Source of the DNA: Desulfovibrio sp.
GTDB taxonomy: Bacteria > Desulfobacterota > Desulfovibrionia > Desulfovibrionales > Desulfovibrionaceae
Reading direction: 5' to 3'
NCBI GenBank assembly: GCA_031272715.1
Contig: JAISTH010000018.1
Span: forward strand, 1-64,000
DNA length: 64,000 nt
Numbering within the stretch: the first letter of the stretch is position 1; each line of letters begins with the position of its first letter. Shown in pieces: positions 8,394 to 17,388 of this stretch. The notes beneath the pieces were generated by a model. That model had not been told where the DNA came from. It saw only the letters and a list, made by a program, of their open reading frames with translations, and ran no database searches. The translations under genes and the position numbers were made by a program.

Positions 8394-9691
8394 ACACGCA
8401 CGACGCCCCGAGGAAGGCGGCCCCTCTCCCCTATGCACCCCAGAAGGCCGTCCACCGGCCCTTCAAGGGGATATCCACGTTGCGCTTCGACCCGGCAAAA
8501 TGCACCGGGTGCGGCCTGTGCCGGAGCGTGTGCGGCGGACGGGAGACCGGCGCGTCCCAGCCAGGGCTCGGACGCATACGCCCCTGTCCCCTCCCGTCAT
8601 CCGGGGGCAGCTTCAGCGTCTTCTGCCAGCACTGCCGCGACCCGAGATGCCTCGTCGCCTGCCCCCAGGGGGCCATCAGCCGGGACGCCAAGGGCGTCGT
8701 GGGGATGGACAAGGGGCTCTGCGTCAACTGCGGCCTGTGCCAGCAGGCGTGCCTCGAGGCCGCCCCCATGCGCACGGCCACCGGGGACGTGCGCAAATGC
8801 GACCTGTGCAAGGGGAAAACGCCTCCCGCATGCGTCGATGCCTGCCCCAACGGGGCCCTCACCCTCGACGCCGGGAAGAAGGCCAAATGGATAGGCTGGC
8901 TGCGCTGGCCCGTCCAGACATGCTCCTTCCTGCTCCTGACGCTGGTCCTCGTCGGCTCGGTCTGCTCCCTCAGCCTCGCGGCCCTGGACATCGCCTGCCC
9001 CACTGGCGTGGCCCAGAACATCTTCTCCTCCAAGACCATCCTGCTCACCACCGTGATATCGGCGGGCCTGCTGATCCTCCTGGCCCTCCTCGTCGGACGG
9101 GGCTTCTGCGGCTGGCTGTGCCCGTTCGGATTCATCCTGGACGTCGTCGACCGCCTGGTCCCCAAGGTCTTCCGCCTCCCTCCGTGGCTCGGCAACCGCC
9201 TCAACAAGTACGGCGTCCTCGCGGGAGCGCTGGTCGCATCCGCCGGGACCGGCACCCAGGCCTTCTGCACGGTCTGCCCCATCGGGGCCGTGTGCCGCTC
9301 CTACGGCGTCCAGTCCACCCTCGGCGGGGCGGAGATCGCCGTGGTCCCGCTGATCGCGGGTCTCGACCTCGCCGGCAAGCGGTCCTGGTGCCGCCACTTC
9401 TGTCCCGTGGGGGCCCTCTTCGCCCTGTTCTCGCGTCTGAGCCCCCTGACCGTGCACATCAATGCCAGACGCTGCCGGAAGTTCTCCTGCAAGCGATGCG
9501 CGGACGTGTGCCCCATGGGCATCGTCCCCGCCGCGGATCTCGAGGACGGACGCACCCCGGACATCAGCCGCGCCGAATGCATCACGTGCCTGCGGTGCGT
9601 CGACGTCTGTCCGTACAAGGCGGCGCGGGTGCGCTTCAAGCTTCCCGGGCTCCCCTCCTTCGGGAAGGCGCAGAAACCGGACCCGGCCTGA
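8390..9691 (+). CDS. Ferredoxin-domain fused to NapH-like 4Fe-4S membrane protein
   Basis: Starting at the ATG at 8390, which overlaps the HdrC-like stop, the protein has 433 residues. The N-terminal 165 residues carry four ferredoxin-type clusters (CTGCGLCRSVC, CQHCRDPRCLVAC, CVNCGLCQQAC, CDLCKGKTPPACVDAC). Several membrane segments follow with NapH/CcoG signatures GRGFCGWLCPFGF and CRHFCPVGALFALF. The C terminus has two more clusters (CKRCADVC and CITCLRCVDVC). NapH proteins connect periplasmic ferredoxins of NapG type to the quinone pool. With the NapG-like protein upstream it likely joins the Hdr/AOR module to the membrane. The fused N-terminal domain makes it longer than NapH, which is about 280 residues. 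Confidence 0.8.
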   Translation: MNTHDAPRKAAPLPYAPQKAVHRPFKGISTLRFDPAKCTGCGLCRSVCGGRETGASQPGLGRIRPCPLPSSGGSFSVFCQHCRDPRCLVACPQGAISRDAKGVVGMDKGLCVNCGLCQQACLEAAPMRTATGDVRKCDLCKGKTPPACVDACPNGALTLDAGKKAKWIGWLRWPVQTCSFLLLTLVLVGSVCSLSLAALDIACPTGVAQNIFSSKTILLTTVISAGLLILLALLVGRGFCGWLCPFGFILDVVDRLVPKVFRLPPWLGNRLNKYGVLAGALVASAGTGTQAFCTVCPIGAVCRSYGVQSTLGGAEIAVVPLIAGLDLAGKRSWCRHFCPVGALFALFSRLSPLTVHINARRCRKFSCKRCADVCPMGIVPAADLEDGRTPDISRAECITCLRCVDVCPYKAARVRFKLPGLPSFGKAQKPDPA

Positions 9692-9764
9692 TCGAGGCGC
9701 ATCCCGCGGCCGCGCCGTGGCGCACGCGGGACCGGAAAACAGGCAAAACGCGAGGAACACTCCC

Positions 9765-10928
9765 GTGACCACCCATCCCCCAGCATCCCCCGCCGACTAC
9801 TTCCACAAGCGCCTGCTGCTGGTGGACTGCGCCGCGGGAACGTGCCGCACGGAGATCTTGCCGGACGGCGCGCTGCGGGACGGCCTGGCCGAACCAGGAG
9901 GCCTCGGGGCGACGCTCGCCCGCCGCCACGGCGGCCTCTGTCTCGCGGCCGGCCCTCTCACCGGCGGCTTCGCCCCGGCCAGCGGCGGTCTCGGCATCTT
10001 CGGCGAGGACGGCCCGGCCGCCCACGTCCCCCTCGGCCACGGCACCGCCTTGCGTCTGTGCGGCTTCGACGCCGCCGTCCTCGTCGGCCGCGCGAAGGAA
10101 CCCTCCATCCTGCGCTGCCGGTACAATTCCGCGACCCTCGGGACATGCGCCCCGAGGATAGACGGGCACACGCTGCGCACCTCCCTGCTGGCCGAGACGG
10201 AAAACGGCATCGCCAACATCCTCCTCGCCGTCTCCCCCAGAGGCGCGGACGCCTGCGCGGCCGCAGGGCTCGAACACGGCCCCGCCTCCCAGGGCCGTCT
10301 CATGGCCCGCCTCATGGGCCGTCACGGCATCGTCGCCATCGTCCTCGAGGCCGAAGGCGTCCTGCCGCGGATCCCCGTCCCCCTGAAGAATCCCCTGCAG
10401 GAGGCCGTCGCCGCAGGCATCGGTGCCCCGTCCCTCGACGGCTGGATCCGCGAGACCTTCCAGGAGGGGCACACCCCGCCCCCGGATCTGCACGGGAAGC
10501 CCGCCGCCTGCCATCACTGCCCGTCCCCCTGCCTCGCCTGGCTCAAGGGGGACGATGGCTGGATCCTGTGCGCCGACCATGAAGGCGCCGCCGCGGCCTT
10601 CGAAAAATGCGGCGCCGAAGCGCCCATCCTCCTCGCCCGGTGCTTCCGCCTCGGGCTCGATGCGGCCCTGTGCGCCCCCCTCGTCCCGGAGAAGGTCCCC
10701 CTGGAATCCGTCCTGACGGACCTCGCGACAAAGGCGACCCCACCGCCGGCCCCGGGCGGCCTCGACCTCGCGGACCAGACCGTCGCCATGGGGCTCGCCC
10801 TCGGCCTCTGCCCAAGGTTCCTGCGCCGCAATCCGCGGATCTCCCCGGATCTCGCCGCGTCCCTCCTCGCCCCGGACATGGCCGAGATATTCCTCTCCTC
10901 CCACGGTTCCAAGGAGGGCGCGTCATGA
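9765..10928 (+). CDS. Short, degenerate AOR-family paralogue
   Basis: The likely start is the GTG at 9765 with GAGGAA eight bases upstream, giving 387 residues. The N-terminal part follows the AOR pterin domain in outline: YFHKRLLLVDCAAG, GGLGATLARRHG and LAAGPLTGGFAPASGG. A cluster-like motif CHHCPSPC matches the AOR CxxCxxxC. The protein stops about 215 residues earlier than AOR and lacks the GPRGGCH and REG segments. It overlaps the formate dehydrogenase gene by 4 bp, so it may be a structural or cofactor-handling subunit rather than an enzyme. Decay of a former AOR is the alternative, but the frame is open and the gene is translationally coupled. Confidence 0.6.
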   Translation: MTTHPPASPADYFHKRLLLVDCAAGTCRTEILPDGALRDGLAEPGGLGATLARRHGGLCLAAGPLTGGFAPASGGLGIFGEDGPAAHVPLGHGTALRLCGFDAAVLVGRAKEPSILRCRYNSATLGTCAPRIDGHTLRTSLLAETENGIANILLAVSPRGADACAAAGLEHGPASQGRLMARLMGRHGIVAIVLEAEGVLPRIPVPLKNPLQEAVAAGIGAPSLDGWIRETFQEGHTPPPDLHGKPAACHHCPSPCLAWLKGDDGWILCADHEGAAAAFEKCGAEAPILLARCFRLGLDAALCAPLVPEKVPLESVLTDLATKATPPPAPGGLDLADQTVAMGLALGLCPRFLRRNPRISPDLAASLLAPDMAEIFLSSHGSKEGAS

Positions 10929-12961
10929 GCACCCGCTTCGTCCCCTCCCTCTGCGCCTACTGCGGCACCGGCTGCGGCGTCGTCTACCAGGTGGCGGACG
11001 ACGTCCCGGTGGCGGCGCTGCCCAATCCCGCCTGCCAGGTCAACAGGGGCCGGCTCTGCATCAAGGGATGGAGTCTCGCGGAACACCTCCGCGCACCGGG
11101 CCGCCTCACCACCCCCCTGATACGCCATGGCGCGGACACGGTCCCCGCCTCCTGGGACAAGGCCCTCGCCCTGACGGCGGAGCGCCTGCGCCGCGTCATC
11201 GACAAATCCGGCCCCGACGCCGTGATGGTCCTCTCCTCGGCCCGGATCACCAACGAGGAGAACTATCTGGCGCAGAAGTTCGCAAGAACGGTCATCGGCA
11301 CCAACAACGTGGACCACTGCGCCCGGCTCTGCCACAGCGCCTCCGTCGCCGGCCTCGCCGCGACCCTCGGCAGCGGGGCCATGACGAACTCCATGGAGGA
11401 CCTCGAGAAGTCCCGCTGCATCCTGATCATCGGCTCCAACACCACCGAGTGCCATCCGCTCCTGGCAAGCCGCATACTGCGGGCCCGGGCCGAGGGCGCC
11501 GCGATCCTCGTGGCCGATCCCAGGACCACGCAACTGGCGGGCATGGCGACGCTGCACCTGCGCCTCGCCTCCGGCACCGACGTCGCCCTGCTCAACGCCA
11601 TGTGCCACGTCATACTCCGGGACGGGCTGCAGGTTCCCGACATCGCCTCGAAGACCGAAGGCTTCGAGGAGTTCTCCGAAATGGTCAAGTCCGTGGATCT
11701 CGCGGAAACCTCCGCCCTCACGGGCCTCCCCGTCGCCGACATCGAACGGGCCGCCCGCCTCTATGCCAACGGCCCCTCCGCCATCTGCTACGCCATGGGG
11801 ATCACCCAGTACGCCAGCGGCACGGACCGCGTGGGCGCCTGCGCCAACCTGGCGCTCCTGTGCGGCAACATCGGCGTCCCCGGCGGGGGCGTCAACCCGC
11901 TGCGAGGCCAGAACAACGTCCAGGGCGCCTGCGACATGGGCGCCTTGCCCGACAGCTACCCCGGCTACGTCAAGGTCGCGGATCCCAAGGTCAGGGAGGC
12001 CATGGCCGCGGCATGGGGCACGCCCCTTCCGGATCGCCCCGGCCTCAAGCTCACGGAACTGCCCGAAGCCATGCTGGACGGGCGCGTCAAGGCCCTCTAC
12101 GTCATCGGCGAGAACCCCCTGCGCAGCGACCCGGACATCGGCCACCTGGCCGAGGCCATGAAGTCCCTGGACTTCCTCGTGGTCCAGGACATCTTCCACA
12201 CCGCCACCACGGCCCTCGCCGACGTGACACTCCCCGCCGCCGCCTCGGCGGAGAAGGACGGCACCTTCACCAACACCGAACGCCGCTGCTCCCGCCTGCG
12301 CCGCGCCATCCCACCCCCGGGGGACGCCCTCCCCGACGGCGACATCATCGCCCTCCTCGCCAGCGCCATGGGACACCCCTGGAAAACGCGGGACGCCGAA
12401 GCCATCTTCGACGAGATGCGCGGCGTCGTCCCCTCCTACGCCGGCATGACCTACGAACGCCTCGGCATACAGGGACTGCAGTGGCCCTGCCCGACCCCGG
12501 ACCACCCCGGCACCCCCATCCTCCACGTGAACGGCTGCACCCGGGGCAAGGGGAAATTCATGCTGGCGCGACAGATGCCTCCGGCCGAGGCCGTCGACGA
12601 TGCCTACCCCTTCACCCTCTCCACCGGACGCAACTTCGCCCACTACCACACCGCCACCATGACCGGCGCCTCGCCCACCCTCGCCCGGGAGGGCGGACAC
12701 GTCTACGTGGAGATGCATCCCTCGGACGCCCAGTCCCTCGAAATCGCCCAGGGGATGCGGGTGCGCATAGACTCCCGCCGGGGCGCCATCCACGCCTATG
12801 TCCGGATCACCCCGGGCATCCGCCAGGGAACGGTCTTCGTCCCCTTCCACTACGGGGAAGGCCCCGCCAACGCCCTGACCATCGCCAGCCTCGACCCGGT
12901 CTGCGGGATACCGGAATTCAAGCGATGCGCCGTGCGCATCGCGCCCGACGAGGCGTCGTAG
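10925..12961 (+). CDS. fdhA: Formate dehydrogenase catalytic subunit, cysteine type
   Basis: The 678-residue protein is a molybdopterin oxidoreductase of the FdhF type. The N-terminal cluster motif is CAYCGTGCGVVYQV, with a fourth cysteine in GRLCIKG. The active-site segment CARLCHSASV has Cys136 where selenocysteine stands in many formate dehydrogenases, so no SECIS element is needed. The motif NNVQGACDMGALP and a C-terminal molydopterin dinucleotide-binding domain (STGRNFAHYHTATMT) are present. There is no signal peptide, so it acts in the cytoplasm. It may carry molybdenum or tungsten. FocA-type channel, FdhD and Hdr-like genes in the same run suggest formate oxidation or CO2 reduction coupled to the Hdr module. 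Confidence 0.92.
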   Translation: MSTRFVPSLCAYCGTGCGVVYQVADDVPVAALPNPACQVNRGRLCIKGWSLAEHLRAPGRLTTPLIRHGADTVPASWDKALALTAERLRRVIDKSGPDAVMVLSSARITNEENYLAQKFARTVIGTNNVDHCARLCHSASVAGLAATLGSGAMTNSMEDLEKSRCILIIGSNTTECHPLLASRILRARAEGAAILVADPRTTQLAGMATLHLRLASGTDVALLNAMCHVILRDGLQVPDIASKTEGFEEFSEMVKSVDLAETSALTGLPVADIERAARLYANGPSAICYAMGITQYASGTDRVGACANLALLCGNIGVPGGGVNPLRGQNNVQGACDMGALPDSYPGYVKVADPKVREAMAAAWGTPLPDRPGLKLTELPEAMLDGRVKALYVIGENPLRSDPDIGHLAEAMKSLDFLVVQDIFHTATTALADVTLPAAASAEKDGTFTNTERRCSRLRRAIPPPGDALPDGDIIALLASAMGHPWKTRDAEAIFDEMRGVVPSYAGMTYERLGIQGLQWPCPTPDHPGTPILHVNGCTRGKGKFMLARQMPPAEAVDDAYPFTLSTGRNFAHYHTATMTGASPTLAREGGHVYVEMHPSDAQSLEIAQGMRVRIDSRRGAIHAYVRITPGIRQGTVFVPFHYGEGPANALTIASLDPVCGIPEFKRCAVRIAPDEAS

Positions 12962-12984
12962 CCAACGGGCCGCGAAACGTTGGG

Positions 12985-14118
12985 ATGGCAGGCCCGAAAA
13001 TGGACAGACGTCCCGCATCCGCAGACGCTTTTCCCCGACCCGGGGGGGCCTACCGCATAGGGGAGGTCCTGGACGAGGAACGCAGGGAGGAGGTCTACGC
13101 GTTCCGCTACGCCCATTACTACCGGCACCTGCCCGGCGCCGAAGGCGTGGACGCGGCGGGATGCAGGGTCGTCTCCCCCCACGACGCGGCGTCCACCCAC
13201 ATCGTGGCCCTGGATCCCGAAGGACGCCTTCTCGCGGTGGGCACCGGCACGCCGGCGGACCTTCCCGGACTGCCGGAGCACTGGAAGGAACTGCTGGACC
13301 TGCCGCGCCTCGCCGCCTTCGATCTCTCCAAGGTCCTCGTCTACTCGCGGCTGGTGGAACGTCCCGACTGCCGCGGAGGGACCCTCTTCCTGGAATTCTT
13401 CAAACACTGCGCGCGACTCTTCACGGCGGCGGGCTTCCGCCACACCGTCCACTACTGCGCCCCGTCCCTCGTCGCCCTCTACGAGCGCCTCGGCTACCGG
13501 TGCTACGGCAGGCCCCGGACCCTCAGGGAAGGGACCTTCCGCATCCCCATGATCCTGAACGTCATCGATCACGAGCACCTGCGCCGCGCCCACCCGGCCT
13601 TCCTGAGAGCCACGGAAGGGGTTCTCCCTCCGGCGGACGAGGCGCTGGTGGCCAGGGTGCTTCCCGAGACCGGGGAGATCCCCCTGTGCCTGCAGGACCC
13701 GCCGGAGAGACTCGAACACGTGCGGCGCCTCGCCCCGGTCGGCGCGGCCATCCCGGACTCCGCCGCGGCGGCCCTGCGCCGGGCATCCATCGTGGACATG
13801 GATCCCGGAACCAGCCCCCTGCTGTGGCAGGCGCCGGCGGACTCCACGGACGATCCGGACATCCCGGATCCCCCGCCCCTCTGGCACGTCCTCTCGGGAA
13901 GCTGCACCTTGGCGGGCCCCGACGGGACGACGGAGGAACGGCCGGCGGGCTCCTTCATCGACGCCGGAGGACGCTCGGCCATCCGCTGCACCGCCCCCGG
14001 CAAGCTGCTGCTGCTCGGAACGAGCGGACATCCTTCCGGGACCAGGACACCCGTCCCGGAGGTCGCCATCGACGGATGGCAGGACCTGGGCGTCCACCCC
14101 GTACGGACCGCCCTCTGA
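12985..14118 (+). CDS. FeeM-like acyltransferase with cupin-like C-terminal domain
   Basis: The 377-residue product starts at ATG 12985; ATG 13000 is possible and neither has a strong ribosome site. Residues 15-210 resemble the GNAT-fold N-acyl amino acid synthase group (FeeM/exosortase-associated): EVLDEERREEVYAFRYAHYY, LSKVLVYSRL, HYCAPSLVALYERLGY. The last 100 residues have a beta-rich pattern (WHVLSGSCTLAGPDG, ERPAGSFIDAGG) like a cupin or cyclic-nucleotide-binding domain. It lies 23 bp after formate dehydrogenase. A regulatory or modifying role is possible but unproved. The domain assignment comes from pattern resemblance only. Confidence 0.55.
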   Translation: MAGPKMDRRPASADAFPRPGGAYRIGEVLDEERREEVYAFRYAHYYRHLPGAEGVDAAGCRVVSPHDAASTHIVALDPEGRLLAVGTGTPADLPGLPEHWKELLDLPRLAAFDLSKVLVYSRLVERPDCRGGTLFLEFFKHCARLFTAAGFRHTVHYCAPSLVALYERLGYRCYGRPRTLREGTFRIPMILNVIDHEHLRRAHPAFLRATEGVLPPADEALVARVLPETGEIPLCLQDPPERLEHVRRLAPVGAAIPDSAAAALRRASIVDMDPGTSPLLWQAPADSTDDPDIPDPPPLWHVLSGSCTLAGPDGTTEERPAGSFIDAGGRSAIRCTAPGKLLLLGTSGHPSGTRTPVPEVAIDGWQDLGVHPVRTAL

Positions 14119-14153
14119 CGGACGCGGTCCCCACGCCAACGCGGGAGTCGCCA

Positions 14154-15002
14154 ATGAGCGCCATCAAGACACCCGGAGAGATATGCCAGTTCGTGAGCGA
14201 CCTCGGCGTCAAGAAGGCCGCCGCATCGGCATCCTACCTCATCCTGCTCGGCGTCCTCGCCGGGGCCTTCATCGCCTTCGCCGCACAGGGCTCCAACATG
14301 GCCGCCTTCAACCTCCTGGCGGATCCAGGCACCTACGGACTCGGACGATGCCTTGCCGGGACGGTATTCCCCACGGGCCTGATGCTGGTCCTGCTGGCCG
14401 GCGGAGAGCTCTTCACGGGCAACACGCTGATGGCCGTCACCCTGGTCCAGGGACGCATAAGCTTCGGGGCCATGCTGCGGAACTGGGGATACGTGTATCT
14501 GGGGAACTTCCTGGGGTCCGTGCTGCTGGCCCACATGATCGTGTCCAGCGGACTCCTCGGCAGCGGCGGCGGACTTCTGGGCGGGGTCACCGTGAAGATC
14601 GCCTCGGGGAAGGTCTCCTACTCCTTCGTCGCGGCCTTCTATCTCGGCATCCTCTGCAACTGGCTGGTGTGTCTCGCGGTCTGGCTGTGCTTCGGGGCCG
14701 GGGACATGGCCGGCAAGATCCTCGGCGTCTTCTGCCCCATCTGGCTCTTCATCACCTCCGGCTTCGAGCACTCCGTGGCCAACATGTACTACGTCCCGGC
14801 GGGGATCATGGCCAAGAGCACCGCGGCGTGGGCCGCGGCCTCGGGACTCACGCCGGAGAAGCTGGACGCCCTCACCTGGGGGGCCTTCATCTGGAAGAAT
14901 CTCCTGCCCGTGACCCTCGGCAACATCGTGGGCGGATCCATCTTCGTGGGCATGGCGTACTGGTTCGCGTACCTGCGGCATGGCCCCGCGACCAAGGCGT
15001 GA
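14154..15002 (+). CDS. focA: Formate/nitrite transporter family channel
   Basis: The 282-residue protein has six hydrophobic segments and FNT-family patterns such as GAFIAFAAQGS, LLAGGELFTGNTL, CNWLVCLAVWL and SGFEHSVANMYYVP. The last two are the FNT pore and half-helix signatures. FocA-type channels move formate across the inner membrane. The position between formate dehydrogenase and FdhD points to formate rather than nitrite. The start at 14154 is preceded by GGGAG. It would supply the cytoplasmic formate dehydrogenase or release formate made by it. Confidence 0.92.
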   Translation: MSAIKTPGEICQFVSDLGVKKAAASASYLILLGVLAGAFIAFAAQGSNMAAFNLLADPGTYGLGRCLAGTVFPTGLMLVLLAGGELFTGNTLMAVTLVQGRISFGAMLRNWGYVYLGNFLGSVLLAHMIVSSGLLGSGGGLLGGVTVKIASGKVSYSFVAAFYLGILCNWLVCLAVWLCFGAGDMAGKILGVFCPIWLFITSGFEHSVANMYYVPAGIMAKSTAAWAAASGLTPEKLDALTWGAFIWKNLLPVTLGNIVGGSIFVGMAYWFAYLRHGPATKA

Positions 15003-15024
15003 CGCGGGAAGGGAGGACGAGGGC

Positions 15025-15855
15025 GTGGCCGACTTGACCGACGCGAGCCGGGACGGCGCAACCACCCTCGTGCCCTGCGCCGCCGCGCGCTTCGCCAAGG
15101 GGGTCTGGAAGGACATCCCCGAGGTGACGGCCAGGGAGGAACGGGTGCGGGTCGTGCACGGCTCCACCTGCAGGAACCTCTGGGCCTGGCCCTTCGATCT
15201 CGGGGATCTCGCGCTGGGACACGTGCTGCTGGAATGCCTGCCCCGCCACAACCGGACGGACGGGCCGGAGCGCCTGCCCATGGCCGAGGACGCCCAGTGC
15301 CACCCTTGCGGGGTGCTGGCGGACACGACCCGGGTCCCCCTGCGCACCGGGACGGCCGTCCAAGAGGATCCCGAACCCGGCCTGCACGTCCTCGCCGTCC
15401 GCCTGGGCGCCCCGATCCCCACGGCGGCTCCCCCGTCCCCACTTGACGCCGAGGCGATCCTGCGCACCATGAAACGGTTCATCGCGGAGGGCGGGCACTG
15501 GGACGCCACGGGATCCTTCCACAAGGCCGGCCTTCTCGACGCCGCATCGGGGGACATCCTCCACGTCGTCGAGGACATCGGCCGGCACAACTGCCTGGAC
15601 AGACTGACGGGCCACTGCGCCAGAAACGGCATGGATCCTGGAGGCTTCGCCCTCCTCGTCACCGCAAGGCTCACGGGCAGCCTCTACGCCAAGGCGCGGC
15701 GGGCCGGCTTCGGCTTCATGGTGAGCCGCAGCGCGGTGACCGGCGCCGCCCTCCTCGCGGCCCAGGAGGAAGGGGTCACCCTTGCGGGGTTCTGCCGCCC
15801 GGGGGAGGAGCGGTTGACCGTCTTCCACGATGGCCGGGGCCTGATCCGCCGCTGA
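15025..15855 (+). CDS. fdhD: FdhD sulfur carrier for formate dehydrogenase
   Basis: FdhD delivers sulfur to the metal cofactor of formate dehydrogenase. The GTG at 15025 with GGGAGG upstream gives 276 residues. Recognisable family segments are TGSFHKAGLLDAASGDILHVVEDIGRHNCLDRLTGH and TARLTGSLYAKARRAGF, shortened here. The cysteine pair in CHPCGV near residue 90 is the likely sulfur-carrying loop, where E. coli FdhD uses CxxC. The sequence is divergent in its N-terminal third. Its place beside focA and formate dehydrogenase supports the call. Confidence 0.88.
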   Translation: MADLTDASRDGATTLVPCAAARFAKGVWKDIPEVTAREERVRVVHGSTCRNLWAWPFDLGDLALGHVLLECLPRHNRTDGPERLPMAEDAQCHPCGVLADTTRVPLRTGTAVQEDPEPGLHVLAVRLGAPIPTAAPPSPLDAEAILRTMKRFIAEGGHWDATGSFHKAGLLDAASGDILHVVEDIGRHNCLDRLTGHCARNGMDPGGFALLVTARLTGSLYAKARRAGFGFMVSRSAVTGAALLAAQEEGVTLAGFCRPGEERLTVFHDGRGLIRR

Positions 15856-15940
15856 CGGCGGGACGCGGGGATGCCCACCCCGCCACGAAACCCCGGAGCG
15901 GCGCGGAAAACACGCCGATCCGGGCACGGACGAGGTTGCC

Positions 15941-16858
15941 ATGGAACGCATGTGGGACGCCCTCGTGGCCCGGCAGACCGGATACGTCAACTTCACCTCC
16001 GTCACCAACGCCGCCCTCGCCGACACCCCCGTCGCCGTCGTCGGCACGGGAGGCAACGGCGCCGTCCTCGACCTCCTCGTGCGGGCCGGCTTCATGCAAT
16101 TCACCATCGTCGACCCCGACACAGTGGAGCCCTCCAACCTGAACAGGCTCCCCTTCTACCCCGAAGACGCGGGCGCCCCCAAGGTGGCATGCTGGAAACG
16201 GCATCTGCAGCGCCTCAATCCCGAATGCACCGTCGAGGCCCACCAGCGCCCCGTCACCCGCAACGACGGCCCGTGGCTCGCCGACGTCCTCTCCAGGGTC
16301 TCCATCCTCTTCCTCGGCACCACCGACCACGAGGCGAACCTCGTGGCGGGAAGAACCTGCGCCGAACTCGGCCTGCGCATGATCATCGGCCCCGCCTCCT
16401 CCGGAAGCGCCATCGTCACCACCTTCACCCACGACAACGGCCTGACGTTGGAGGGGCTGGGGAAATTCGGGACGGAGGGGATCCCCCTCCAGCAGGTGGA
16501 CTACGAGGCCCTCAGGCAGCGCCACTTCACGGCCCTGGCCTTCCCCGGGCGCAGCAAGAACTACCTCCCCGAGGTCTGGGAGGGGATCAGGTCCTGGACA
16601 CATCCCGCGCGGTCCTGCGGCATCTTCGTGCGCCTCGCCAACAGCGTCATGGCCTTCGAGGGGGTGAAGAACGCCATCGACCTCAAGGGTCTCCCCCTGG
16701 AAGGCACGGGCATCGTGAGGATACCGGAGGTCCAGGTCTTCGACCCGAGGACCGGATGCGCATACAGGTACAACGCCCTGACCGGGGAGATAGGCATCCC
16801 GGACTGGCTCACGGGCGCGGTGGACTGGAGACCGGGGCCGACAAGGGGCGGCGCGTGA
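15941..16858 (+). CDS. ThiF/MoeB/HesA-family adenylating enzyme
   Basis: The 305-residue protein is an E1-like enzyme that adenylates the C terminus of a small sulfur-carrier protein such as MoaD. The nucleotide motif is VAVVGTGGNGAVLDLLVRAG, followed by DPDTVEPSNLNRLPFY, which holds the arginine and aspartate of the family, and later GTTDHEANLVAGRTC. The zinc-binding CxxC pairs of MoeB are absent. Many AOR gene clusters have a ThiF-like gene, consistent with making the pterin cofactor for AOR and formate dehydrogenase. No MoaD-like gene was seen nearby. The start ATG follows GACGAGG. Confidence 0.75.
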   Translation: MERMWDALVARQTGYVNFTSVTNAALADTPVAVVGTGGNGAVLDLLVRAGFMQFTIVDPDTVEPSNLNRLPFYPEDAGAPKVACWKRHLQRLNPECTVEAHQRPVTRNDGPWLADVLSRVSILFLGTTDHEANLVAGRTCAELGLRMIIGPASSGSAIVTTFTHDNGLTLEGLGKFGTEGIPLQQVDYEALRQRHFTALAFPGRSKNYLPEVWEGIRSWTHPARSCGIFVRLANSVMAFEGVKNAIDLKGLPLEGTGIVRIPEVQVFDPRTGCAYRYNALTGEIGIPDWLTGAVDWRPGPTRGGA

Positions 16859-16866
16859 AGGGCGGC

Positions 16867-17166
16867 ATGACGTTTTTGCGGACCGGCGTCGCCGCGGCAT
16901 CGGCTTGCGTCCTGTGGCTTGCGTTTGCCGGGACGTGCGGGGCGTCCTCGACGTCCGCCGCGCCCGGGGACGCCCCGAAGGCCGCCGGGGAGGGATCGGG
17001 GCGGATGATCCCGAGCCGGACGTTCAGGCTTCCGGATCTCATCACCCCGCAGCCCGAGGACACCCCGGGAGGCGAGGCCCCTTGGGAATACCGCTTCGAG
17101 GGGGTGAAGGAGGGGCCGACGAAGAATACGGGGCCGAAACCCGAGGCGCAGACGAAGACGCAGTGA
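16867..17166 (+). CDS. Small exported protein of unknown function
   Basis: This 99-residue product has a hydrophobic signal segment (VAAASACVLWLAFAGTCGAS) with a cysteine near the cleavage region, so it could be a lipoprotein or a simple secreted protein. The mature part is short, rich in proline and charged residues (FRLPDLITPQPEDTPGG), and shows no domain I recognise. A GTG at 16855 would add four residues and overlap the ThiF-like stop, which suggests coupling to the operon. It is the last gene of the long run. No function is proposed. Confidence 0.5.
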   Translation: MTFLRTGVAAASACVLWLAFAGTCGASSTSAAPGDAPKAAGEGSGRMIPSRTFRLPDLITPQPEDTPGGEAPWEYRFEGVKEGPTKNTGPKPEAQTKTQ

Positions 17167-17244
17167 GCGTGGGCGGGGCCGATGCTTCTGCATCGGGGAT
17201 TGCGGCAGGGCGATTGCAGGAAGATTGCGCAAAAAAGTGCCACC

Positions 17245-17265
17245 CATGACTCTGTCAAAGTCATG
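17245..17265. promoter_or_regulatory. Inverted repeat upstream of a small ORF
   Basis: CATGACT and AGTCATG form perfect 7-bp arms around a 7-bp centre. No T run follows, so it is more like an operator than a terminator. It lies 124 bp before the small ORF at 17389 in a stretch of lower GC than the AOR operon. Confidence 0.35.
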
Positions 17266-17388
17266 TGCAAGTGTATACATCACTTTTGAACGGTGCCGTG
17301 TGGAGCGGAATCACACCGCATTGGTCGGCTTTTGGCGGCCTTCGGCGAAAATCGGCGATAAGCCTATCCAAAAAAAGGAGAAATGATT

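Noticed and set aside
10925-12961. Selenocysteine in formate dehydrogenase
   Set aside because: The active-site codon is TGC (Cys136) and the frame has no internal TGA.
10514-13018. Minus-strand 834-aa open frame
   Set aside because: It is a shadow of the formate dehydrogenase gene without motifs or ribosome site.
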